Assembly: GCA_964059195.1 (NCBI GenBank)
Contig: CAXKWD010000007.1
Location: forward strand, 60,450,705 to 60,514,704
Direction: 5' to 3'
DNA length: 64,000 bases
DNA from: Ectobius pallidus
Taxonomy: Eukaryota > Arthropoda > Insecta > Blattodea > Ectobiidae
Shown: piece after piece, positions 33,401-45,400 of the stretch
Layout of the letters: each line of letters opens with the position of its first letter
Position numbering within the stretch: position 1 is the first letter of the stretch
Program-made: the position numbers and the translations under genes
The notes under the pieces: generated by a model
What the model saw: only the letters and a program-made list of their open reading frames with translations
Told to the model about the DNA's origin: nothing
Databases searched by the model: none

Positions 33401-36400
33401 ATTGTAAGATGTAAAATATGATTACATCAATGCTGAAAGTGCAAATAGTTCGTATATGTGAATACGTCATCAGCAAAGTGAAGGGTATCAATATATTTAT
33501 GTATGTATGTATGTATGTTATGCACGGTAATTTTTTCTATGTATGGTTGTAACATAATTTTTGTAAGTGTAATGTTTTGTATTATTAGGTAATTTTTTTC
33601 TTTTCAAACATGTTGTAATGCATTAAGGTAAGCTACATGCATACCAACAAGATAAGAAGTGCCAGTAACACACACATAGATGTTGTGACAGATGCGAGGT
33701 ATTGACCTTGATACTGAAAATTCTCAGAATAACGGTAGGCCTTCAGCACAGAATTTAATATGTAGCAACACAGTAACATCAATATTATTGTTAGAAGAGG
33801 AACGAATCCCAATAAAAATTTTATATCTTGATAGAAAATTTCTATTGAAATTCAGGGCACATTGTAGCAGACGTTAACATCACTTAGACAACTAACGAAT
33901 ATATCACAGCAATAAGCAAATTAATGCACCAGAAATAAGTAAAATACATAAATTATATAAAAGTCGCAGTAATGAAGGAGAGTTATAGCATATCCATATA
34001 TCAAAAGATGCAGGAAATAATAAGGAATTAAAATATGTTAACCATATTTTAATCCAACAAATACTACAAAAGTGATTAATTTAATAAACATTTTCTTTGT
34101 CTATTTTGCGGGAGATTCTATCCATCGATAAGAACTCCACACCAAACGAACTCCATAGGGTAAACCCGATGAATCATTAATTCTCCGCCGCTGCAATAAT
34201 CATTTACTGCACTCCCCTTAGTAGACTGACGTCATTGAGAGCCAATCACAGTAGAGATAGCCTCACTGACGACAGTAGAGGGGTGTTGCATTAGCAGTGC
34301 ACAGTACTGTATCGGCTGGAGTGGGGGAGATGTTGCAATGTGTATTTAAGGCATAGCGCGTGCTAGGTACAGGTCTTACACTTCTTACACGTCTTACAAC
34401 ACTTACCAGCTCCTCGCACCTGATCTTCGGTTCGGCTACTCATCGATGGACACTACGTATTCGGACCATGCTTGGCCGACAGTACCTCACAAAGCCAATC
34501 TAACTCACAATTTATTCTATTTATCTTTACTTTGCTTATGTCTCTTCTGTTCAGGATCCCATTAATAAAAATTTTTGTTTTTGGGGTTTCAGACCTTATT
34601 AGGTCCACTAGGTCCATTATATCCCCCATCATTTCTTCAGATTGCATGCTTCTTCGAATGTTGTTAGTTCCTATGTGAATTGCCACTACTGGCGGTTTCT
34701 CAATATTGTGATTCATTTTTTCTACTTTGTGTCTCAATTCTTCTACCCTGATACCTGGGTAGCAGAAGACGTTGTGACCAGCTTCCTGGCATATCTGTCG
34801 CAAAAACTTGAGCCTGGAGTCACCCAGTACAATGATGTTCCCCTTCTTATGGTTGGTCTCCCGGGATTGTTTAGGTGGGAGTTCATATGTGCATTCTCTG
34901 TATGTGGTACGCGTATTATTTACCGAGGGCTTAGGTGTGCTGGTGCCCTGTAGTGGTGCAAATCTATTTCGAGTCGTTGTAGTACTGGTGGAGGCTGGAC
35001 TACTAGGCCTATATTTTGAATACCTGGCGCTTTTTTAGCCACAGTAGCATAGGTTCCCTCATTGTTCATAATCTTTTGTTCTGGATTTAAGATCACTGTT
35101 TTCCATTTTCAGCTTGTGTATTTCCATGTGGGCTGTCTTTAGGTCTTTATTTAGCATGTCGATCACTATCTGTAGGGATGTGATTGTCTCAGCTTCCCAT
35201 GTCATCATTTTAGTTGAGCTATTTACACCCACATCTGTATTTAACTCTGGGTGTTCTTTGTCCAGTTGTGAACCGACTTGTAATTGAACAGTCCTGTTGT
35301 TGCAGGTGTCTTCAAGCACTTCACATCCTTGAGAATTATCGGATTCAGGTTCATAAACAATACCTTGCTTTCCTATCGGTGCCATCTTGCCAGTATTGCA
35401 CCAGGTTGCTTCACATAGATTTCTGAGAAAACTAGACCATTAAGAAATGCAGTTTGAACATCCGTTTGTTCTACAATTAAACCCATTTGACAATGGTATG
35501 ACAACAAAAGTTTCAATGTTTGCATTGTCGCGACTGGTGAATAAATATCAACCACAATGTCTTTTTGTTGAAAGCCTCTCAAAACTAATCTTGCCTTAAA
35601 AGTGCTATCTGATTTTCTTGTATAAACCTACTTTACATCAAGAGCAATAACATTTTCTGGTTTAGTTACTAGTTTCCATGTTTTATTTTCATTTAAGCAT
35701 TCAATTTCCTTCTCCATTACTTGTTTCCAATATTTTGACTCATCGCTATTGATTGCCTCTTGAAAATTTTCTGGAGTATCAGTACTGCAGTAAGTTTACA
35801 TAAATGAAGTTACTATGAACATAATCTTTAAATCTAACAGGTATTCTATGTTCTCTAGTTGACCTCAACTCACTTACTTGATCATATTTATGATTGTTTG
35901 AGACTCCTTTGATACTCTTTTCTTCCTTTCGCTCAATATCAGATTCATTTTCATTTTCAATATTTTCATACTCAGAATCAGATTCTTTTAGACCAATACA
36001 CCTGACATCATCTTCTACAATATCAACATGTCTGGCAACTACAATTTTATTGTTAATCAATACTCTGTATCCAACTTCACTGTAGCCTTGTAAAATTCCT
36101 AAGTCTGCTTTTCGATCCCACTTTGACTTGCTCAATTCCTGACTTCTACACCACGGATGCAATGATGACGGCTTAGTGGAGAGAAGCAGATTACAAGCTA
36201 AGACACACAATCACACGATTCGCAGCATATGGCTTTCACTTCAGGCTGTGCACGAACAAAGCATTTCATGACCCAAAGGAAGAATGTGTTTGTGATCGGT
36301 GTGCGGAGAAATGTGACCGATATCATGTGAAGGTCTGCAGAGACAGAGGTTCATCCCAGACTAGCTTTTGTGCTCGACTAGGAAAGCTACATCTTTGCCC

Positions 36401-39400
36401 ATTGTGTGCATTTATCATTATTATTATTAAAATAAGTAGTGCACAACCTGCATCCAAGTATTGGGACTTGCAAATAAGTTAACCATTTACATATGTAATA
36501 AGTAGGGCCCAGTTTCTTATGTAATTACATATTCTATTCCCTTACTTGTAGACTACTAAAAATGAAAAATGTCGGGTATTGGGTTTCATTTTACATATTT
36601 TAACATATTCGTAGTAATATTACATTTTTACACATTATGTAATGAGTGTAACGGTTTTGCTCATAACATCTAGAAAATCATTTTAAAAAATTAAGATTTT
36701 ATTTAATTTTGTTTTATTTTTCAGTGACTAATAAAATAATTAGCTAATTTTCTTTTACAAAGAAAACATTTCAGTTTCCAAAGGGAGGGATAATTCTTCT
36801 AACTTCATGAATTCCAACACAAATGCAAAATACGGTGGTCCTGGGTACCTCAGCTATATACATTACCACTTATTATTTCTCAGAACTAGCCAGCTATGTT
36901 GGTATTTAAATTGAAACCAGCTAATTAGGAAGGGTTACAGTCAGGTTTCAGGTAAGCAAAAACACCATTATTTGCACGATACAAATAAGTTTTTCTAGGA
37001 AGTCTTAAGGCTGAAATTGCATCAATCTGTATATGAAGTGGACTTGTTATAAATAGCTCCAGTTGCATCTAGTCTTGTGTCAAAACTAAGGCAGTGGTCA
37101 AGTATTGAAGAATGTTTTACAATGGACGGAAAAGTAGTAATGTTTTAAGTGTAGAATGTTCCACGAAGTCACAGCTTGATCAACATTTACATAGTGCATT
37201 GCACACAAATAATAAATATCGTGTGTCTTCCAAACGTGTATTCTTAACTCAAATGGGACAATCTGGTTCAAAAAGTGAGTTTTTAGGGCACGAGGACAAA
37301 AGGTTTTGCTACAATACATATTTTTCCTCAAACTTAAGTGCATTACATTTTTTTTAAAAATACCTGAAACATTTTTACTATGGCTTTATTGGTAAATCAT
37401 ATAAGTTGCGCTCACTCTCAAAATTAGGGGTAGCAGGCAGAAGCTTGTGGGAACATTTTTGTATATTTATTGCATTAAAAATATTACTTTTAAACTACAT
37501 ATTTTGGGCTTATTACATATTTTATTACATATTTCCCTGATATTTACTGCATTTTATGTACTTATTTCTAACTTTGATAATGCATAAAAATCCAGGCCCT
37601 AGTAATAAGTTATTGATCTTTGTAGTAGGTTGCTTAATTGTATTTTTTTCAGCAGTGTCCTTTCCTAGCAGAAAAATCTCATGTCTGAGAAGTTCCACAC
37701 AATATAAAACGTCTGCTTGGCTTCAGTTCTACATTCTGGTCAGGAGATCAATGCTGTGCACTATAAGAGACGTGGTGTGTATCAGAATCATAGGTCTCCT
37801 AAGTAATTTATTTTTAAATTCCAATTTACAAACGTTACATTTATAATTTAGTACAGATACTGTTCATACAAATGAACAAATTTATAGAAATAATGGGGAA
37901 GAACATAGCTTATTAAATTATTATTAAATTTTATGTCTACAAGGGACACTACCACATCATACATGCACCTTAACTTGACTGCAAAATTTTTAGAATTTAC
38001 TAACCCAATGCATTTAATTTATGTCTTTGGTCCAACAAGTGGTAGTCAATAAAATATTAAGGATGTTTGCTAGTTTGTTTTCTTAATCAACAAATTAGAT
38101 AATATATCACTTGTAATTGGCAATCACACAGCAAAGTGGTAATGAATGTTAATTTTATTTAATCTATTGCTCAGGCTGTTGAACAATTGTCATTAGCCTG
38201 TAATGAATATTAATAAACATACTTTTGAACACGCATTACTTTACTTGGAGGTTATTTTGCTTCAGAATGTACATTTCAAGACCTTTGTCTCATCATCACC
38301 TGATCTGGATTCCTGTGTGTTGTGTTGTTCCTCCTTTTTGGCTGAAGCCACTTGAGTCTCTTTATTGATCAACAAATGGACAGGTGTAAGAAATATGAAC
38401 AAGGTTCAGTTGATGAAATCAGAATTGCATAGGTGTTGTCAATTTTAATTATTCTTGTAAAGTAATGTTTTTCAATTTTATGAAAACAAGAGAACATTGA
38501 AAATTAATGTTGAAATAAACAAAGTTTTGACCGAAAATAAGTGATCATGTTCATGTTAAATTTTTGTTCATACTTTTAAATACTGGCAGATGTTTCATAC
38601 ACCCAGCCTCTCAGTCAGTCAGCTTAAAAAGTTTGCTAATGTTAAACCTCATAGTAGAATTATGTCGATTATAAAATATCCCTTATTTTCATTTTCAAAA
38701 GTTCACAACCCTAACCTTTATGGTTGACTGGATATTTCTGCTCATGAAAAATAACATTTTTCATGACAGTAATTACAATAGTCACACAGAGTTCCATAAC
38801 TATTTCATACTTCATAACAATTTGTCACTTCTGCTGCCAAGGTTATAATAATGATTATCATAGCAGTAATCATTATTACTTATTTTTATGGAGGTATGCC
38901 ATAGTGTAGTAGTTGAGACACTGCGCTACAAACCAGAAGCTTGCGGGTTCAATCTCCAATGAGGTCATTGGGATTTTTCAATTGGCCTAATCCTTCTTGT
39001 GGCACTATGGCCCTGGGGTTGACTCAGTCTCGAACAGATACGAGTACCAGGAGCAATCCTGGGGGTTAAAGGCAGCTAGTGCATAAGGCTGACAACCTTA
39101 TCATCTTCACATGCCAAATGTCTAAAACCTGGGAGTCTCCTCCTCCTGGGACCCTTAGGACTTCCAAGCCTGTACAGGGAAGACTTTACTTACTTTTACT
39201 TATTTTTATATTCCTGTATCACCATTTCAATAACTAATCTTGAATTTGTTTTATTTTCCACAGTATACAACAAGAGTGAGAGTACTGACACACTTGCTAG
39301 TTGGATTTATTCTTGGAGCCTTATGCTATAAAGTTGGGAATGATGCAACAAAGATCTACACCAACGTAGCTTATGTTTTCTTTTTCTTAATGTTCTTATT

Positions 39401-42400
39401 TTTCATCAATCCTGTACTCACAGTTCTAACATGTAAGTAAATTATATATTTTAAACATTATTTAATCACTGCAGAATAAATACACTCGGGTGTGATATAC
39501 ATCAGAACTTTGGTAATACGGTTTTTAGGGATCAACAAAAAGAACTTCTCAGATTGGAATGTATCTTATAGGGGAATCACACCTGATGACATGTCTCTGC
39601 AGCAATTAAATATGGATACAAGATATATAGCATTGAAATGGTTACAATGGTCACCAGGAATTTTTATTTGGTGGGAAACTCAACATAGTTCCAAAAACAT
39701 GTGGACAGCATAAACAAAATATCTACAAAGATTCTTATTTTTAGACTGAAAGATGTGGCAACCAATTCTCTTGCTCCTCCCTTGTTCAGGGAAATGTTCT
39801 CACTTTCTGGTCAGTCCTAAGCCAGGAACATTGGCACCACGTGTGCTCAGTCTACTTCAAATCTTGATTCTATGCCAGTGAAGTCCTGTTTGTTGTATCC
39901 TATTCAGAATGGAATTTGTGGTTTCAAAATTTGAGTGAAAAAGGCTACATAGCCAATCAAGGGGCCCTGGCCCACATACACCAATGGAAATACTGGGTAA
40001 ATGCCCAAGGACACACAACCCTGGGGGTGCAAAATATTTAGGAATATGTGGCATGGCAGCAATTGGCGCTCGCATTTTATGTACAAAGCATAAATAATAA
40101 TCTTTGTTCAGGGCCCCACTGACCCTACTTCTTGCCAGTGTGTAGAGCGGTAATGGACAGCAGTACGAATTTTTTTTTTAAGGAACCATAGTGGAAGCGA
40201 GTGTATTTTTTCCCTCTCATGCACTGTGTGGCACATTTATTATGATACGTATTAACTGTGTACATTCTTTTTTGTTACGGAATTAATGCTTTTGATTTGG
40301 TAGACAGTTGCAGACTCAAATATCAGTAAACATTTTTCATAAGCAGTGGTTTTCATTGTTTCTTTCTTTCATTATCTGAGTTTTACCTCTCCCTTTTAGG
40401 ATTTAAGCGACCCAAGCCGCCCGGGCCTTATAGGGCCGCAACCTGTCGGGAGAGGGATTATCTTTGGATCACATACATACTTTTTTGACCAGACAAGGAC
40501 ATGGAGGGCCTCCCCAGATGAATGATTATCCCAATGCCGGGGCCACCTCCGAAACAACACGAACACATAGGACGAGACACACCATTCACACACACACACT
40601 CCAAACAAGGCAAGGATGGGATGAAGATGATATGTGGGGACCACAAGGGCCTAAAGTTACCCGACATTTGTCTCACAGGTAACTCATTGTTTACAAATTT
40701 TTAAATTAAGGGATTACATTCTCTTGAGCATCAGCCTTGGTGACTCATTAACACGGGTATAAATACACTGATGGAGTTATAGCAATACTTGCTAAACTCA
40801 CCATAAAATATTTATATATTTTTATTCTCCCTGCAACAACTGCAGGTTGACAGAGGCATAGAGTACCAAAATATTAATGAGACCATTAGACATTCCAGAA
40901 TCCAGATGCCCTCCCCTGCCAATGCCTATGTTACAAAGGCAATAAAATAACTATAATGTGTTTGAACATCAAATTGTATTGTATACAGCACAACACATTA
41001 CAGAGTCTTCGTATGGATGTGTGGCCAGATTAAAGGGGATTAGCTTGGTAGTGGGAAGCACGCTGTTTGCTGGCTCAGTCTGCCAGCCCCTTAAATTTGA
41101 GCGCATAGATTTCTCATGAAAATTATAACTATGCAATAACCATATATCACTGTTTTGTATCACTATGTGAGCATGTAGCCATGTCAAAACCATACTTCGT
41201 CTGTAAAAAAAAAAAGAAATAATAAATAAATACAGTAAAACCTTCTTTTTACACTTTTCAAGGGACTGTTGCAAAAAGTGTAAAGTGCAGGAAGTGTAAA
41301 AGCTGTAAAGCTCTATACAGTATTGTAAAATTTAATATATGAAAATAAATATAGGTAGGCCCTACCTATGTACACTTTCATTATCTATTTAAGATGTGGT
41401 GCAAAAAAGTTGCACATACTTTTTCAGATATATATGTTGTTTTGTAATATTGAGGTTTCAAGGTTGACAAAAGAAACAAGTATGTACCATTCAAAAATTA
41501 ATGTTCATCCTCCAGGTTAATTAGATTTAGGGATTTTACCAAATTTTTCATATAACATTCTCCTTGTAGCATCACACATATTAAATGATTAAATGATTGC
41601 TTTGACTATTCAATAGATTTAGATGGTATTCAAAGTTAAGACAGAGAGTCCATGCTCTTTTGCCAACTGAACTCTTGTTCCTACATGTGAATCAATATGA
41701 CATAAAATTTCTGACTTTTCTTGCAAAGAAATGCATTTTCTATTGTTTTTCTTCACCTACATGAAACCGCCAAAAATCATGCAACACAAAAACACCAGTG
41801 TTGCTTTAAGTTGCAATGATGAATTATGCTATTTGAATAACTACAGTATAATAAAATGCAGTAAATTGCACCTGCACAAAAGAAACCAACTTTATCTGGA
41901 CTTCTGCAAATAGCAACCGACACCCTGTCTAAGAGAGTTGACAACATAGCGAAAAATTTAGTTAAGTGTTCATTGAAATTAATGCTGCCAATGGAGAAAA
42001 TATGTAAATGGCAGGAAATACAACTGTTTAAAAGTTGTTAATGGCAGGAACGCTATGTATTGTCAGTATAGGATAAAAGACTGAACCAACTCCGTTTCTG
42101 AGTTTTGCCTCTATAAGAAAGCAGCAATGTACTCTCAGTTTGTTATTGGTTTCCCTAAATCTATTCACAAGATTAGGAATAATTTCTCTGTGAGACTCAT
42201 GAACAGCAGGAAATCCAAATATAAAAAGCTGTTTCACTTCTCTACAAGAATTTGTTTTCACATATTTTATGTTGTAAATTATACTGACTTTTTGGCATTA
42301 TAGCAGCATGAACACTAAAACATTGAAACACATGTTCTCGCAATGTATTACCTTCTACTGCATGTAAAGAGCAGAGGGAAAATGCCTCCACTGGTTATAA

Positions 42401-45400
42401 GTGGCGCTACTGCACTGGGCAAGCAATTCCCCGTTAAGTCGGCCAAGTGTCTTATTACCTCATAAAGTAGCGAATGATATCCCAAAAGAATGAAGTATTG
42501 TTTTTTTTATGTTTGATTAGTAACTCTAATCTCTATAGATATTAATGAAAACTGATTTCTTCCCCTTTCTTTCCTGCCATAACACTGTAAAACTGCACAT
42601 CATTTTTTTTTTGTATACTATCACATTTACTACTAATGTCTTTAACAATCAGGCACCTTTTGCTTAGGTTACCTACACTCCGAATTCCGACTAATCTTTA
42701 CTACCTGTTTTGCTATAGGTGGCAATGAAAATAAAACTGTAATTTTCAAGTTAAAAACTGAACGGAGGAGAACAAAACAGAGGAGAAAGTTTAAAAAATT
42801 AGATTGTCTCAGTAATTCATTCTAAGAAATACGCTTCTTAGATACATAATAAATCTATCCCCAAGGTTATGGAGTGGTGGCTACCTGCTCTGTTCACTAG
42901 AAAAGAGTTTGCTATACCATGTATCTGACAAACGAACATCTACTGAAGTTTCTTGCAAAAAACTATTATGATATGTGCTTTATGCAGGAAAACTTATTAA
43001 AAGGAACTTTTTAGCCAGGAATTTTCACAAAGGTTCATATAGGTGAATTCAAGGGATTGGAGAAGAATACCATTAGGCAGAAAAGCTCATTAAGTCCTAA
43101 CAAAGTTTTAATAGCTACCTCCTCCCCTATTTTGTCAATACTCGATTTCCTGGTGTAATTCTGGAGGTTTCTCTAACCTTTCAGTGCACTATTGAGACCT
43201 ACACAAGACCGCTGTTGTTTCGGTCTGAAGCATCATCAGTTGTGCATTGATTCAAATTTACCACATTGCACCTCTAATTGTCCTCTGCAATGTTTTGAAT
43301 GATTGTGAGGAAACACAGCTGATATATTATATGGCTTTGAGAAGCTTTTTTTATTCATTAGTAGAGATCCATGAAGTTCGCGAGATGCGATAATGCGAAT
43401 TGTTTGTCTTTCCAAAAATTTGTGCAGAACACATAACTCGATGAATTACTATCACTTACATAACAACAGCTGATAAATATGGATGTAGAAATTCAAAAAG
43501 CAAATCCAGATAATAAATGTAATTACATACTTGAATGTTGCTGTTAATATATATCAAACAAGAGATGAGCAAATATAACAAATCTTTCCATACAATATGA
43601 GGTGATACTATGACGAAAGGTGGACGGGTTGTGTGAAGGGATTTCTTTGGGAAATGTACTTACTTCGAACCTCCATCGGAGTCCTTTTGGTTATTCACCT
43701 CAGCTTCCACGGCTTCCTTTGCCCAGGGTATTGCACGAATCATCTCGGGATAGTGTTATAGCTAGTTATACCTTTTGAAATGATACCCTCACTATAAACT
43801 TTTAACTATCGGAATTTATTCAAATAAATTGTAAGTTGTGTAACTGTTAGTGCGTCGTCACCACTTTTGTTTCACTTGTCATTTACTTACGTGAATTATA
43901 TTCTTCTTATTTATCACAATATAAAATAAGACTCACACGCTTATATATCCTAAATGCGTAGTGTTTCATATTTGATGGTGGCTGTGAGAATCGCCATAGC
44001 TAGGTTTTGTTTTCGCGACTTCTCCACGGATCACGATGCAGAGGTCTGCTCTGTTCGAAGAGTAATGATGGAGTGTCGTTCTACTAACGCTATCTTTCGC
44101 GGTTAAAGATGCTTTTCACCCATTGGCTACATGTTTCGTTACGTAAATCATTCTTATTGGTTAAGCCAATTCGCGGGTTGGAATTATGAACTTAGTACGT
44201 TGTATTTTAAATACATATGTTTCTTTTACAGTTAAGATTTCGAATTTGGAATTAAGAAAATAATAATAATAATCGAATTTTGAATACATACGTTTCTTTT
44301 ACTGTTAATGTTTCTAATTTGGAAACATATAATAATAATAATAATCGAAATGAGAATTTCGATACCGAAAATAATAGTAATAATAATTTGGATAATTTGA
44401 ATAAATATTAATTATCTATTGTTTTATAAATAAGCCGAAAGGGTGGAATAATTCCAGTCTCAAATGCCCCTGTGTTAATTTAATTATGTCCGAAAAGGTA
44501 AATAATTAAATTAACACATCATACCCCAGAATATTTATTCTTATCAAATTTTGAATTACGCTTGAATTAGTTAAAACTTAAAATGAATATTTGAAGTGGT
44601 GGATGACGACATATGAATTAGTGTAACATAAGTGTATGTGTTAAACATTACAACTTCAATTTAAATAATTCTTACCAAAATTATTTGTATACAAACAACT
44701 TAAATCAGGTTTGTATCACCTTGCATTCTTTTAACACAATCTTAAAAAATGAAAACTATTGGAACAATATACGAAAATAATATTAAACATTTTTAACTTG
44801 AAACAACTCCTTGAAAAACAAACATATTTTGTATATATCAGCACTTTTTGTTAGTCATAGAGAATTTTTTTTAAACATTTTGAAAAGATATATGTCGAGA
44901 TTTAACTCATCGTTCATGTTTGATATATATGTCGAGATTTCACTCATCGTTCTTACAATATCACTTACTTATTTCTTTTACACGAATTCTCTTTCTTGAA
45001 TCACTACTTAACATGTGTTTTCATATGACATACAAATGTAACACACCATATATTAACACACAAATATACAATTTCACACTATGTTGTTCTTTTACAACAA
45101 CATTAACCTTTTAAATCATAACATTATATATACACCATTACCCTCTTAAAATAACAAACAATTTTATATACATATATCACATTAATGTTCAATCCTATCT
45201 CTCTACTATATACAACATCTTAAACTTTCTATATTTAAATCATATGTATTTATATATTTTATTTACAACATTTTCATATTCTCAGGGTTCGGTGTCGGAT
45301 TATGTTCGCACATTTCAGCAATTCATACCTTTTATTCAATTTCAGCTTATCTCTCTTTTGCATATTAATTATTAAGCTAGAACCACTTATTTTTACATTA

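Larger units (their letters stand above)
25324..34484 (+). mobile_element. Ty3/gypsy retrotransposon A, nearly complete but with broken frames
   Basis: 9.16 kb, plus strand: 5' LTR (25324-25944), leader with TGGCGCC (25957-25963) as a possible primer-binding site, gag (27185-29397), protease-RT-RNase H-integrase (29256-33104), 3' UTR, 3' LTR (33863-34484). No envelope gene. It sits in LINE F, but no target duplication is visible (TCAAG left, CCTCA right), and the LINE endonuclease is missing at this point. The two LTRs differ at about ten positions by eye, so this copy is not brand new. Related to element B at 43617-50027. Confidence 0.9.
21653..35400 (-). mobile_element. LINE F (CR1-like) with CCAGG target duplication, triply interrupted
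   Basis: Lies between CCAGG copies at 21648-21652 and 35401-35405 inside copia RT (QP-GYE). The 5' end is preserved: ORF1 ATG (35385) is 16 bp from the element start. Parts in order: ORF1 (35385-34485), gypsy insertion (25324-34484), linker (25323-24765), long-TIR element (23751-24752), RT (23738-23053), 380-bp TIR element (22669-23048), RT end (22664-22258), 3' UTR to 21653. The endonuclease is absent, apparently lost at the gypsy junction. Confidence 0.82.
20239..36183 (-). mobile_element. Ty1/copia element remnant, split by LINE F
   Basis: Minus strand, 3' half only. Parts: integrase end and pol spacer (36183-35600), RT start (35582-35406), LINE F insertion (21653-35400), rest of RT and RNase H (21647-20527), a purine-rich tract AAGGAGGCG and the 3' LTR (20458-20239). 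The 5' LTR, gag, protease and most of integrase are missing. Its 3' LTR abuts the LINE E ORF1, into which it evidently inserted. Copia-specific order (integrase before RT) is respected. Confidence 0.82.

Noticed and set aside
33105..33862. Envelope gene of an infectious (errantivirus-like) element
   Set aside because: No signal peptide, transmembrane helix or long frame between integrase and the LTR.
39492..39713. Possible exon just after the ABCG exon d
   Set aside because: No family similarity, no proper phase-1 acceptor, and the true next exon (51372) completes the split Phe codon.
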